A DNA stretch of 64,000 bases from CAZJYI01 sp964550025 (GTDB lineage Bacteria > Verrucomicrobiota > Kiritimatiellia > UBA8416 > CAYOBW01): contig CAZJYI010000005.1 of assembly GCA_964550025.1 (NCBI GenBank), positions 62,001 through 126,000 of the forward strand, given 5' to 3'. Below the pieces are notes generated by a model, which was given only the letters and a program-made list of their open reading frames with translations, made no database searches and was not told the DNA's origin. The stretch's first letter is position 1. Every line of letters begins with the position of its first letter. Positions 1 to 9,177 of the stretch are shown here, piece after piece. The translations under genes were made by a program, and so were the position numbers.

Positions 1-3000
1 TCGTCGATGCGGCGGGTTGCGATTACCGGCTTCGTGTCGGCTCTCCCTGCATCGATGCGGGGCTTAACGACTATGCGCAGTCGGGCACGGACCTGGCGGG
101 GAACACGCGCATCGCGAATGCGACGGTGGACATGGGCGCGTATGAATCAGAGCCTCTTCCGGAAGTCCTCTATGTCGACGCCTCGCGTCCCAACGATTCC
201 GGAGACGGCGAGAGCTGGGCGACGGCGAAAAAGACGATTCAGGCGGCCGTGGACAGGGTCGCCGATGGCGGAACGGTGTGGGTGACCAACGGGACGTACG
301 AGCTTTCAAGCCAATTGGCAATCGCCGATGATGTTACCGTCCAGTCGGTCAACGGTCCTGAGGTTACCGCTATTGATGGTGGCGGCTCGGTCCGTTGCGC
401 CCATCTCGTGTCAGGCGTGCTTTCCGGCGTGACGTTGGCGAACGGGTACGTGAACGACTCTGGCGGTGGGGTCTGGATGAGTGGCGCTGCGCTGAACAAC
501 TGTGTTCTGAGCGGAAACGCTTGTGAGGTCTATGGCGGCGGCGCGTATCTGGGCCAGGATGCCGTGATGAACAGGTGCGTCCTGATTGGGAACTCGGCTT
601 CGCAGTATGGGGGCGGCGCGTTTTCGTTGGGGGGGCGGTTGCACAACTGCATAGTGAGGGAAAACACGGCCGCGAATGTCGGCGGTGTGTACCTGGTCGG
701 TGGCGTCGCCACGCTGAACAACTGCACGGTGACAGACAACTCAAGCAGCGGCTTCGTGGGTGGCGTTTGTGTGGACATTGCCGCCCAGATGAACAACTGC
801 ATCGTCTGTAGCAACACCGCAGATGTGGGGAATGCGGATGTAGACAATCTGGCGGGCATTGTTCGCTATACCCGCGCGGCCGACGGCGTGACGCACGGTG
901 TGGACGGCTGCATCACGAACGATCCGCTGTTCGTGAACGAGGCCGGCGGCGATTACCGGCTCGTGGTAGGGTCGCCCTGTCTTGATAGCGGCAACAACGA
1001 CTACGCGCCCACGACCATCGACCTGGCGGGGAATGCCCGTGTCCAGAACGGTACGGTGGACATGGGCGCGTACGAAGGCAGTGTTCCGAAGAGCGATCAG
1101 ACCATCGCCGGCTTCCTGCCGGCAAGCGGCAGCACATTCGTGGCGACCGGGATTGCGGGTCTGTCCGCGACGGCGTCTTCGGGACTGCCCGTCACCTTTG
1201 CAGTGGCCGGCGGCCCGGGCCGGATCAGCAATGGCACAAACCTGTCGTTCTTTGGGGGCGGGACCGTTGTTGTCACGGCTGACCAGGCAGGCGACGCGCG
1301 CCGCAATGCCGCACCGACCGTGACGAATACCTTTAGTGTGGTCAAGGCCGCCGCAACGGTGGCGCTGGATGGTCTGGCGCAGACCTATGACGGGACGGCA
1401 CGCGCGGCAACCTGTCAGACCAGCCCGACGGGGCTGACGGTCGTCGTCACCTATGATGGTAACTCCGCGGTACCCGCCGGCGTAGGCAACTACGCAGTTG
1501 CCGCCGTGATCGACGAGGCGCTCTATGCCGGCAGTGCCACCGGCACGCTCAGCGTGGCCACGAAGGAACTGACGGTGGACGGCGCGGTGGCGCAGGACAA
1601 GGCCTACGACGGCCACACCGACGCCGTGATCGCCGGCGGCGCCCTGGTCGGCGTAGTCTCCGGTGACGACGTGACGCTTGAAAACGCCGCGACCGGCACG
1701 TTCGCCCAGGCGGAGGCCGGTACGGATATCGCGGTCGCGATCGCTATGACGCTCGGCGGCGAGGACGCGGGCAACTACGCGTTGACGCAGCCGACGCTGG
1801 CGGCTGACATTCTCAAGGCCGACCAGTCAATCACCAACTTCCTGCCCGCGGACGGCAGCCGCTTCGGTTTCACGGACAGCGTGCAGTTGAGCGCGGACGG
1901 CGGTCCCGGCAGCCCGGTTACCTTCGCGGTGGTGTCCGGGCCGGGGCAGATTGACGGGGATGTACTCACGTTCCGTGATGTCGGCGCGGTCACGGTCTCG
2001 GCCGGGCAGGCGGAATCAGCGAACTACAATGCCGCTCCGACGGTGACACATACCTTCATCGCGGAACCCGTGGTCGGCGATTTCTTCGCCGATGCGTTGC
2101 GACTGGATGACTCGGGCGACGGCCTGAGTTGGGCGACGGCAAAGAAGAGCATTCAGGCGGCCGTGGACCTGGCCGCGGACGGATCGAGAGTGTGGGTCAC
2201 CAATGGCGTGTACGCGCTCGGTGGCGCGGTTGCGCCCGGGGCTGCTCTGAGCAACCGCGTGTGCGTCACGCGAGCCGTGACCGTGTGCTCCGTGAACGGT
2301 GCGGGTGCCACGGTGATCAGGGGGCGGGAAACGCCGGGTGGTGCGGCCGTGCGTTGCGCCTACCTGGCCGGCGCGGCTGTGCTAAGGGGATTCACTCTGA
2401 GTGATGGATGCGCCGAGGGGGTCGGCGAGTGGAACCACGAGCGTCTTGGCGGCGGGGCGTACCTCGATGGGGGCGGATCACTGGTCAACTGCATGCTGAC
2501 CGGCAATACTGCCGCCCAGGCCGGGGGAGGGGCGTACCTGCACAACGGCGGGACGCTAGACAACTGCGAGCTGAGCGGGAACTCGAGTGGCGGCATCGGA
2601 GGCGGCGCATTCGTGACCGCATGCGCGACCCTGAACAACTGCACAGTGTCCGCAAACGCTGCCGAGCTTGGCGGCGGCATCTACCTGCTCGGCGGGACGG
2701 TAAACAACTGTGTGGTTTGGGACAACACCGCGGCGGCCGGCTGGAAAGACACTGGCCGCGGCGGGGGCGTTGTGCGCAACACCTGCTCTTCGGACGGTGT
2801 ATTCCCCGGCGTGGGAGGCTGCATCACGAACGCCCCTCTCTTCGCGGACCCCGCGAACGGCGATTTCCGCCTGTTGCCGGACACGCCCTGCTTCGACGGT
2901 GGCGACAACGCGTATGCGCCGACCAACCTGACCCCGTTCGACCTCTATGGCAATGCGCGCATCTTCGGCAGTGCGGTTGACATGGGCGCTCACGAAGTCC

Positions 3001-3959
3001 GAGCCTGCACTCTCACGGTCGTATCGGCACACGGTGAGCCGGAGCCCAGCGGAGTGCGACGGTTCTACCCCGGGACGTGTGTGACAAACGCGGTCCCTTC
3101 ACCCGCACGGGCCGCCGGCACGCAACACGTCTGCGTTGGATGGACCGTTGTCGCCAGCGATCCGGTCGACGGCACCGGCACGACCTGCGTCGTTACGATC
3201 ACCAACGACATGTGGCTGACCTGGAACTGGGCCACGAACTACTGGCTCGATGTCGAGTGCGGTCCGCACGGCTCCCTCAATGTCAGGGACGGTTGGCGTG
3301 CCTGCGGCGACGTGGTGGAGCTCGTTGCGACGGCAGATCCGTACTATCACTTCGCGGGATGGTCCGGCGATATGCCGGCTTCGCCACCGCCTCCGACTAT
3401 GCTGCTGGCTGTGCACATGCACTCCGCGCGGATAGTGAGGGCTACTTTTGCCGAGAATCTGGCGCCGCAGGGGACCCCGGAGTGGTGGTTGGCGCAGCAT
3501 GGCGCATCGCACGCTTTCGGTGAGGCCGAACTGGAGGACCAGGATGCGGACGGCATGGCGGCCTGGGGCGAGTACATCGCGGGAACGGATCCTGGCAACA
3601 CAGCGTCCGTACTGGCGATTGCGGACGTCGGCGCACTCTACGGAACCAACTGCACCGAACACCTCCGCACTAACGTTTGGGGCGATGCGGCGTGGTCATT
3701 CACCAACGATCCGCCGTACGACCCGGGTGATACCTATGTCACGACGGAGCACGTCTACGAGGTCGTCGGCACGAGGATCGAGTGGCCCAGCGTCACCGGG
3801 CGGCTATACCGGCTCGAGTATGCACCGGACTTGTCCGGGCATGCCTTCCGGCCGGTTGACGGCGCGCAAAGCCTGCCCGCCACACCGCCGTACAACGTCT
3901 TCATTGACGATACCCCCGTGGCCGACAGGCGATTCTACCGTGTGTCGGTGCGGCGCTGA
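1..3959 (+). CDS. Giant modular beta-helix surface/secreted protein, 3' part
   Basis: The frame is open to the left edge, so the start lies outside the window; about 1,318 residues are visible. Order of parts: the end of one right-handed beta-helix module (its closing motif DMGAYE near base 132), a second beta-helix module (about bases 170-1080) full of GGG and NNC turns, MBG/YDG-type immunoglobulin-like repeats (about 1090-2070, with YDGT and KAYDGHTDAV), a third beta-helix module (about 2080-3000), InlB/Flg_new-like repeats (about 3000-3450, FAGWSGD), a thrombospondin-type-3-like stretch (QDADGMAAWGEY near 3540) and a short beta-rich end. The modules are internal duplications: DSGDG followed by SWATAKK recurs near 199 and 2110. 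Such proteins in PVC bacteria are secreted or surface adhesins or polysaccharide-binding proteins. No catalytic residues were identified and the substrate is unknown. Confidence 0.85.
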   Translation, partial: VDAAGCDYRLRVGSPCIDAGLNDYAQSGTDLAGNTRIANATVDMGAYESEPLPEVLYVDASRPNDSGDGESWATAKKTIQAAVDRVADGGTVWVTNGTYELSSQLAIADDVTVQSVNGPEVTAIDGGGSVRCAHLVSGVLSGVTLANGYVNDSGGGVWMSGAALNNCVLSGNACEVYGGGAYLGQDAVMNRCVLIGNSASQYGGGAFSLGGRLHNCIVRENTAANVGGVYLVGGVATLNNCTVTDNSSSGFVGGVCVDIAAQMNNCIVCSNTADVGNADVDNLAGIVRYTRAADGVTHGVDGCITNDPLFVNEAGGDYRLVVGSPCLDSGNNDYAPTTIDLAGNARVQNGTVDMGAYEGSVPKSDQTIAGFLPASGSTFVATGIAGLSATASSGLPVTFAVAGGPGRISNGTNLSFFGGGTVVVTADQAGDARRNAAPTVTNTFSVVKAAATVALDGLAQTYDGTARAATCQTSPTGLTVVVTYDGNSAVPAGVGNYAVAAVIDEALYAGSATGTLSVATKELTVDGAVAQDKAYDGHTDAVIAGGALVGVVSGDDVTLENAATGTFAQAEAGTDIAVAIAMTLGGEDAGNYALTQPTLAADILKADQSITNFLPADGSRFGFTDSVQLSADGGPGSPVTFAVVSGPGQIDGDVLTFRDVGAVTVSAGQAESANYNAAPTVTHTFIAEPVVGDFFADALRLDDSGDGLSWATAKKSIQAAVDLAADGSRVWVTNGVYALGGAVAPGAALSNRVCVTRAVTVCSVNGAGATVIRGRETPGGAAVRCAYLAGAAVLRGFTLSDGCAEGVGEWNHERLGGGAYLDGGGSLVNCMLTGNTAAQAGGGAYLHNGGTLDNCELSGNSSGGIGGGAFVTACATLNNCTVSANAAELGGGIYLLGGTVNNCVVWDNTAAAGWKDTGRGGGVVRNTCSSDGVFPGVGGCITNAPLFADPANGDFRLLPDTPCFDGGDNAYAPTNLTPFDLYGNARIFGSAVDMGAHEVRACTLTVVSAHGEPEPSGVRRFYPGTCVTNAVPSPARAAGTQHVCVGWTVVASDPVDGTGTTCVVTITNDMWLTWNWATNYWLDVECGPHGSLNVRDGWRACGDVVELVATADPYYHFAGWSGDMPASPPPPTMLLAVHMHSARIVRATFAENLAPQGTPEWWLAQHGASHAFGEAELEDQDADGMAAWGEYIAGTDPGNTASVLAIADVGALYGTNCTEHLRTNVWGDAAWSFTNDPPYDPGDTYVTTEHVYEVVGTRIEWPSVTGRLYRLEYAPDLSGHAFRPVDGAQSLPATPPYNVFIDDTPVADRRFYRVSVRR

Positions 3960-4079
3960 TGTCCTGCCGGAGGGGATCTTGCCGACGCTGTCAGCAGGGA
4001 CGATCAGGGTTGCGGCGTTCATCTGTCCCCGCTCACACCCGTGCACGTCTTTGGGACCTCTCCGGCGTCTCTTGTTCGT

Positions 4080-6569
4080 CTACTCCCTGAAGATCACGAT
4101 GTCGCTGATTCCCAGCGGGAGGGTGAGCCTGGCGTTGCCGTCCTCCCAGGTGTGCTCGAGGGGGGCGCTCTCGCACGACTCGACGCGCCGCGGCTGGAAG
4201 GGGAGCGAGACGGCGATTCGCAGATCGTCGATTGGCTTGTGGGTGAAGTTTGCAAGGACCACGGCGGCGGTCTTTCCGCGCACGTAGAGTCCCGCCTCTA
4301 CGACCGGGTGTGAGAGCTGGACGGGACGCGATACACCCGTTTCCTGCGCCGTGGCGTTGATGAAGGCACGGTGTGCAGCGGGCCACTGCTCTTTCAGCTC
4401 GCGGGGCACGAAACGCGCATCTTTCGCATAGCTCACGCCGGGTGTCGCGGCGACGTACCGCACACGTCCCTCGCCGTACGTGTTCTCGATGACGGCAGGG
4501 GTGCCGTCGCCGAAGCGGTCGACGACTTTGCCGCCGGCGACTTCAACCGAGGCTTTCATGCCGATGACGCCGAATCCCGACATCTTGTCGAGATGGGGGA
4601 TGTGATTCAGCGCACCGCGTACGCGGTAGCGGCCCGGCTGTAGCTCGACGTCAATCACAGGTTGAATACCGAAGACGTCGGCCAGACCGGGCACCTGTTC
4701 CCCGAACTCGTTGCGGCTTCCCGCGGCGCACGACGCGTACAGCCGCCCTCCCGCTCTGACCCATTCGCGAATCTTCTCCGCGGCCGCCGCCGCAATGCAG
4801 GGGTCGCAGGTGTAGAGCACGTCGTAGTCCTCCAGCCGCCCTCCTTCGACGTCTGCCTCGGGTACGAGGTCCGCCACGTACTGGTCATGCACAAGCGAGA
4901 GATAGGTGCAGCGCCGCTCGAGCATGTGCAGGTAGTCGAACGGCTGCCACAGGTCGGAAGAGATGCTGTAGAGAAGCGCGAGCCGCGTGGCGGGCATTCT
5001 TCCCTTCGCGATAGCGTCTCCGCAGTGTGCGAGCTGCCGTGTGACCGCCGTGATGCCGTCGTATTCGCCGCGCAGGTCGGACCAGTAGTTCTCGGTGCTG
5101 GTGCAGGTGGGGCCGTACGTCCAGTAGAAGAAGTGCTTGGCGCCCTGGCACAGGGCTGAAGCGCTCTTGAGCCGCAGGTTGGTCTCGTCGCTGGGCGTGA
5201 TCCAGGCAATGATCGGTACATCCTGGCACGCCCCGCTGCGCATGATGGCGGCCTGGAACCCCATGAGCTGAAAGCCCTCCCAAGTGGCGTTTGGCCCGTA
5301 CATGTACTGAAGCCCCATCCAGTCCTCGATGCCGATCATGTCCACGGCCCCACGATAGGCCAGGTCGAACCAGTCGAGCGCGAGCGCATGGTCTCCCCAG
5401 CACATGTCGGGCTTCATGCCCATGCCTAGACCGGTTCCGCCGAAGTAGGGGTGGTCCGCGACGAGCGCGGTTGTGACGGGTCCGTCCCCGAAATGGCGGT
5501 GGAAGGACTCAGTGTGCCAGCGGATACGCTGGGTGGCTGCGAGCTGCCGGAAGCGCGAAGTGTAGTAGAAAACCCGGCGGGCGGCGCCTCCGTCCGTCTT
5601 CATGCGTTCGCGGAGCACGTCCGGCGTCTCGATGGGAACGACGTCCTCAAGTGCCTCCACACCCAGCGACTTCGGGTCGATGGCGTGCGCCTTCAGCCAC
5701 TCCGCCAAGTGTTTGCGGGCTTGCGCGTTGTCCCCGATGCGGGGACGCGCGGCAATCTCGTCGGAGAAGCCGTACGGCACGCCGTCCGCGAGAGTGTGTC
5801 TCTGTTTCGCCGCGTGCCCCTTCATCAGTGCGTCGATCTCGTCGCGCGTTGCTCCGGGACCGAACGCGACACGGTGCGTGTGGCCGGGCAGACGGAAGCC
5901 GTACTTCTCCGGAATGGGCTTGTGCGCGTTGCCAAGCACGTTGAAACCGAGCAGCCACAGGATCTCGGCCTCCTTGAGATTCAGCTCGGGCCGCTGGGAA
6001 CTCCAGAGCGAGGTCTGGATGATGTGGTGTTCGGGCGAAACGCGCTTTCCGCCCGTGGCCTCGCGCGCCCAGCCCAACCGGCGTTCCGTCATCTCCGTCG
6101 CGTTCTCCAGGAGGTCGGCATCTCTTGCCAGGTTGGGGGATACCAGGAAACTCGTCTGTGTGCCCGTGAAGCTCTCCTGCCAACGTTTCTTCACCGCGCC
6201 GGAATCCCGCGCTGTCGCAAGCTCGACGACCAGTTCGAGATTGGTAGCCCCGTTGGCTGTCGTGATGTCGACGGTCACGTTGGGAAACTCGGCCATCCCG
6301 CCGGATCGGTGTTGCTGACCGTGAAGCTTGTCTTCCGCCCAGGCCTTGATGTCGAACCACGGCGTCGGCACGCCGGACTGGAACTGTTGCGTCTTGTCTT
6401 TCGGGAACCGCGCACGCGGCAGTCGCCAGGGCGTCTTGTGAATGAACCCGCCGAGTTGAAGGGAATAGTGTGTATCGGGGGGTGCGAGAAGATTGAAGCG
6501 CGCATACAAGTCGTCGGCAAACACGTTCGCGACGAGCAGCAAGGCGGCAACTGGTGCGATCCTGAGCAT
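4080..6569 (-). CDS. Secreted glycosidase-like protein with GATase-like domain
   Basis: 829 residues starting with a Sec signal peptide (hydrophobic APVAALLLVANVFA). The middle (about residues 300-520) reads like a TIM-barrel glycoside hydrolase, with GIEDWMGLQYMYGP and repeated Trp/Asp-rich strands. Residues about 550-690 (YDVLYTCDPCIAAAA, then WVRAGGRLYASCAAG) resemble the glutamine-amidotransferase-like trimerisation domain of GH42-type beta-galactosidases. The last 80 residues form a beta-sandwich-like end. A likely role is periplasmic or extracellular carbohydrate breakdown, but I cannot assign a GH family or name the two catalytic acids. It converges with the beta-helix gene on its left and is divergent from the HEAT/VWA gene on its right. 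Confidence 0.7.
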   Translation of the reverse strand: MLRIAPVAALLLVANVFADDLYARFNLLAPPDTHYSLQLGGFIHKTPWRLPRARFPKDKTQQFQSGVPTPWFDIKAWAEDKLHGQQHRSGGMAEFPNVTVDITTANGATNLELVVELATARDSGAVKKRWQESFTGTQTSFLVSPNLARDADLLENATEMTERRLGWAREATGGKRVSPEHHIIQTSLWSSQRPELNLKEAEILWLLGFNVLGNAHKPIPEKYGFRLPGHTHRVAFGPGATRDEIDALMKGHAAKQRHTLADGVPYGFSDEIAARPRIGDNAQARKHLAEWLKAHAIDPKSLGVEALEDVVPIETPDVLRERMKTDGGAARRVFYYTSRFRQLAATQRIRWHTESFHRHFGDGPVTTALVADHPYFGGTGLGMGMKPDMCWGDHALALDWFDLAYRGAVDMIGIEDWMGLQYMYGPNATWEGFQLMGFQAAIMRSGACQDVPIIAWITPSDETNLRLKSASALCQGAKHFFYWTYGPTCTSTENYWSDLRGEYDGITAVTRQLAHCGDAIAKGRMPATRLALLYSISSDLWQPFDYLHMLERRCTYLSLVHDQYVADLVPEADVEGGRLEDYDVLYTCDPCIAAAAAEKIREWVRAGGRLYASCAAGSRNEFGEQVPGLADVFGIQPVIDVELQPGRYRVRGALNHIPHLDKMSGFGVIGMKASVEVAGGKVVDRFGDGTPAVIENTYGEGRVRYVAATPGVSYAKDARFVPRELKEQWPAAHRAFINATAQETGVSRPVQLSHPVVEAGLYVRGKTAAVVLANFTHKPIDDLRIAVSLPFQPRRVESCESAPLEHTWEDGNARLTLPLGISDIVIFRE

Positions 6570-6643
6570 GCCGGAGAGTACGGGGCTTTGCGTGCCGATT
6601 CAAGATGGAAGGGGCAGATACGCCCGTGGCGTCCATCTCGTGC

Positions 6644-6672
6644 TTGACTGGCATCGCTTCGCAGTGGATAAC
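6644..6672 (+). promoter_or_regulatory. Possible sigma-70-type promoter for the HEAT/VWA gene
   Basis: TTGACT at 6644-6649 and GATAAC at 6667-6672 are separated by 17 bases, a near-consensus layout 22 bases before the ATG at 6694. A GAGGAG ribosome binding site (6681-6686) follows. The inferred 5' leader is only about 15 bases. The assignment is by eye only. Confidence 0.35.
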
Positions 6673-6693
6673 TGACAAAAGAGGAGAAACGGC

Positions 6694-8511
6694 ATGAAAC
6701 TACACATTCTCGGCAGGATAGCATTCATTACGCTCTTGAGCTGCACATGTGCGTTTGCACAGCGCAACAAGGGGGGGAAACGGGGTGGCGGAGGCGGGAA
6801 GAAGCTTGCGCCGGACATTGCGGTACTGCGGCCCACGGCGAAGGACGGGCCGGCGGCCATCGAGCTGGCGCTCAAGACCAAGGACCCGCATGTGGCGATT
6901 GCGGCGCTGGGCAACTACATGCGGAACACAGACGGCCTGACGTCAGCCGCGACGATACGCAATCTCGCCCGGTTCTCGGCGAAGAAGGACTACGCGTGCA
7001 AGACGGGACTGCTGCTATCGCTGAAACCGCAGTGGTCCTCGGTGGTTGAAGCCCTGTTGAAGGCGGGTGACGAGGATGCACAGCGGTTGGCCGCTGCCGT
7101 GCTCGCGGCCAGGGCGTACGGTGACCATCTTGATGCGGAACTGAACTCCCGTCCCGGAAAGCAGTCGGAGAACAACCCGGGGCCGATGACCCGGCGCGGA
7201 AGAGGTGTAAAGAAGGGGAAGGGCAAAGGCAAGCAGGCGGGGGCCGCCGCGGCTCCAGGCGCCGTGAGCGTGCCGGCGTCCCTGGTTGCGAGCAAGGATG
7301 CGCAGACGCGGAAACTCGCGATCATGGCCGCCGCGTATGCCGGGGACAAGAGCGTGGCCCAGGCCGTGCTGGCGGAGAAGCGCAAGGGGTTCGGACAAAC
7401 AGGCGCAGTGGAACTGTTCTACGCCGCGATGACCGGTACGGATGTGCCCGGCTCGATGATTGCCGACGTGCTGAAACGCGTACAGCGCCCCAAGGGGGCA
7501 ATCGACAGGGTCAGCCCGAAGTTCTCCGTCTTCACCTTCGACATCCCGGATGCCTGCTTCCTGTGCCAGGCGCTCGGTGCGCTGGGCAAAGAGCAGTACT
7601 TGCCGACCCTGGAGCAGCTCGCCGCCGTCAAGGACGTCCGTGTTCGCGCGGACGCCGTGCGTGCGATGCGGGACATCGGTTCGCCGAAGAGCCTCGCGTT
7701 TCTCGCCAAGCTGGCCACGACCTGCAGTTGGCCGGTGCTGATCGAAGTCTGCCAGGCGCTCAGCGCGATGCCCGACAAGCGCGTGGGGCCGGCCCTGATA
7801 CAGAGGCTTGCCGAGGAGAAGGGACGCATGCGGTTGGACATCGTGCATGCCCTGAGCTGCATCGCCGGCGAGCAGCACGGCGAGACCGCGGAGGAGTGGA
7901 AAGAGTGGTGGGTCAAGAACCAGGCCGATTTCGAGGTGGACACGGCCGCTTCCGCGACGTTCCGCAAGAAGACGCGCGTTCAGGATGTCAACGTTCCCGG
8001 CAACGGCTTCTTCTATGGTCTGACGGTCTACAGCGACCGCATGTGCTATTGCGTGGATTCGTCCGCATCCATGAAGGGCGACCGCATCGAAGCGTTGCGC
8101 GAGAGCATGAAGGGCTCCGTGGACTCCCTGAAGGAACACGTGATGTTCAATATCTGCAACTTCGGTGGCGAGGTGATCATCATGTACCCGCAGGCCATGA
8201 GCGACGACAAGCGCGATGGGCACAAGCACATCGAGGAGATGGACCTGTCGTACGGGACGCGCACGATGGACGCCATGGAGCAAACCTGCCTGATTCCGGG
8301 TATGGACACGATCTACTTCCTCTCCGACGGAGCGCCCGTTCAGGGCCAGACCCAGATCTGGCACGAGATCTCGGCCGTCTTGCGAGTCATCAACCGCTAC
8401 CGGCCGGTCGCGGTGTTCATGGTCGGCTTCAAACCATCGGCCTCCAACCGCAAGGCCATGCAGGGCATCTCAAACGAACACTACGGCCGCGAAGAGCCGA
8501 ACGAGGTGTGA
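6694..8511 (+). CDS. Secreted HEAT-repeat protein with C-terminal von Willebrand A domain
   Basis: 605 residues. An N-terminal signal peptide (IAFITLLSCTCAFA) is followed by a Gly/Lys-rich basic stretch and HEAT-like alpha-helical repeats to about residue 390. Residues about 447-595 form a VWA domain with an apparently complete metal-ion-dependent adhesion site: DSSAS matches DxSxS, a Thr lies in YGTRTMD, and SDGAP supplies the second Asp. VWA domains bind protein partners through a divalent cation, and HEAT arrays are scaffolds, so this is probably an exported binding or assembly protein. No enzymatic motif was seen. A second, basic linker (GRGVKKGKGKGK) interrupts the repeats near residue 170. 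The ATG at 6694 follows a GAGGAG site by 7 bases. Confidence 0.85.
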   Translation: MKLHILGRIAFITLLSCTCAFAQRNKGGKRGGGGGKKLAPDIAVLRPTAKDGPAAIELALKTKDPHVAIAALGNYMRNTDGLTSAATIRNLARFSAKKDYACKTGLLLSLKPQWSSVVEALLKAGDEDAQRLAAAVLAARAYGDHLDAELNSRPGKQSENNPGPMTRRGRGVKKGKGKGKQAGAAAAPGAVSVPASLVASKDAQTRKLAIMAAAYAGDKSVAQAVLAEKRKGFGQTGAVELFYAAMTGTDVPGSMIADVLKRVQRPKGAIDRVSPKFSVFTFDIPDACFLCQALGALGKEQYLPTLEQLAAVKDVRVRADAVRAMRDIGSPKSLAFLAKLATTCSWPVLIEVCQALSAMPDKRVGPALIQRLAEEKGRMRLDIVHALSCIAGEQHGETAEEWKEWWVKNQADFEVDTAASATFRKKTRVQDVNVPGNGFFYGLTVYSDRMCYCVDSSASMKGDRIEALRESMKGSVDSLKEHVMFNICNFGGEVIIMYPQAMSDDKRDGHKHIEEMDLSYGTRTMDAMEQTCLIPGMDTIYFLSDGAPVQGQTQIWHEISAVLRVINRYRPVAVFMVGFKPSASNRKAMQGISNEHYGREEPNEV

Positions 8512-8585
8512 GCCGCGGGAATGGGCGACATGTCCGTTGAGGTGTAACCCCTACGCACGCCACTGTGTGTCGTGGATGGTGATGG

Positions 8586-8831
8586 CTACGCCGGGATCAG
8601 TACGCTTTCGTACAGAAACTCGGGCGCGAGATCAGCGCCGTTGGGCCAGCACAGAGTGTGAAACTCGGGATGGACTGCAAACTCCCTGAAGAAGGCAGGG
8701 TCCTTGAGCGGCTCAAAGACCTCTCCATGCAACTCGTTGCTCAGGTCAACATCGCCTTCGGTTCCGTCCGAAAACCGGATGTGAACCGTGAAGTCGTGCA
8801 CGTATTGGGCTGCAACTACTCTTGGTATCAT
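8586..8831 (-). CDS. DUF2442 domain protein
   Basis: 81 residues beginning MIPRVV, with the typical DUF2442 pattern: a short beta-rich DNA-binding-like fold with FSDGTEGDVDLS and a C-terminal WPNGADLAPEFLYE. The longer open frame upstream of this ATG is antisense noise, because it overlaps the DUF4160 gene in another frame. It begins 4 bases after the DUF4160 stop, so the two are almost certainly co-translated. DUF4160/DUF2442 pairs are common in bacteria and are often listed as putative toxin-antitoxin or host-defence-associated pairs, but to my knowledge no activity is firmly established. The pair is the only small mobile-type module in this part of the window. Confidence 0.85.
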   Translation of the reverse strand: MIPRVVAAQYVHDFTVHIRFSDGTEGDVDLSNELHGEVFEPLKDPAFFREFAVHPEFHTLCWPNGADLAPEFLYESVLIPA

Positions 8832-8835
8832 GGCG

Positions 8836-9093
8836 CTACTCCAATGGTGCGATCTTGTTGGCAGGACGACCTGCTTGAACGAGGTCCCAGTCTTCCTGGA
8901 GTTCATCCTGGTGAAGGTCCAGCCACTCCAGGACGTGGCGGAGTGCCCGCTTGGGAAAATCCCCGTGGACGACGCCGCTCCGGATCTCCACGGTAATCTG
9001 GTACTCCCCGTAGACCGCATGGAAATGCGGCGGGGGATGCTCGCGCGGGAATATGCCGATGACAATCCCCAAGAATCTCGAAAGCTCAGGCAT
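8836..9093 (-). CDS. DUF4160 domain protein
   Basis: 85 residues that cover the whole DUF4160 family: MPELSRFLGIVIGIFP at the start, the diagnostic HPPPHFHAVYGEY histidine-rich motif (residues about 19-31), then ALRHVLEWLDLHQDEL. It is the upstream partner of the DUF2442 gene (4-base gap). In the literature this pair is treated as a candidate type II toxin-antitoxin module, with DUF4160 in the toxin position. That role is inference here. A promoter-like sequence lies so close upstream that the message may be leaderless. Confidence 0.87.
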   Translation of the reverse strand: MPELSRFLGIVIGIFPREHPPPHFHAVYGEYQITVEIRSGVVHGDFPKRALRHVLEWLDLHQDELQEDWDLVQAGRPANKIAPLE

Positions 9094-9099
9094 GACTGA

Positions 9100-9128
9100 A
9101 TAGTAACACTGGCCCTACCTGCCTTCAA
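9100..9128 (-). promoter_or_regulatory. Promoter candidate for the DUF4160/DUF2442 pair, possibly leaderless
   Basis: On the minus strand TTGAAG (9128-9123) and TACTAT (9105-9100) are separated by exactly 17 bases. The expected transcription start falls within a few bases of the DUF4160 ATG (9093-9091), and no ribosome binding site is visible, which suggests leaderless translation. Assigned by eye. Confidence 0.35.
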
Positions 9129-9177
9129 TAGCTTAGTGGGGACAGGACGCGCCTTCGCCCCGCGGAACAGGGCCAAC

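Noticed and set aside
741..1616. 291-residue minus-strand frame opposite the beta-helix protein
   Set aside because: It is the antisense of a clearly coding beta-helix/MBG gene and shows no family similarity or signal.
5451..6647. 398-residue plus-strand frame inside the glycosidase-like gene
   Set aside because: Antisense shadow; Arg-rich composition, no recognisable domain.
7015..8364. 449-residue minus-strand frame opposite the HEAT/VWA gene
   Set aside because: The plus-strand gene has clear VWA and signal-peptide features; the antisense frame is a codon-bias effect.
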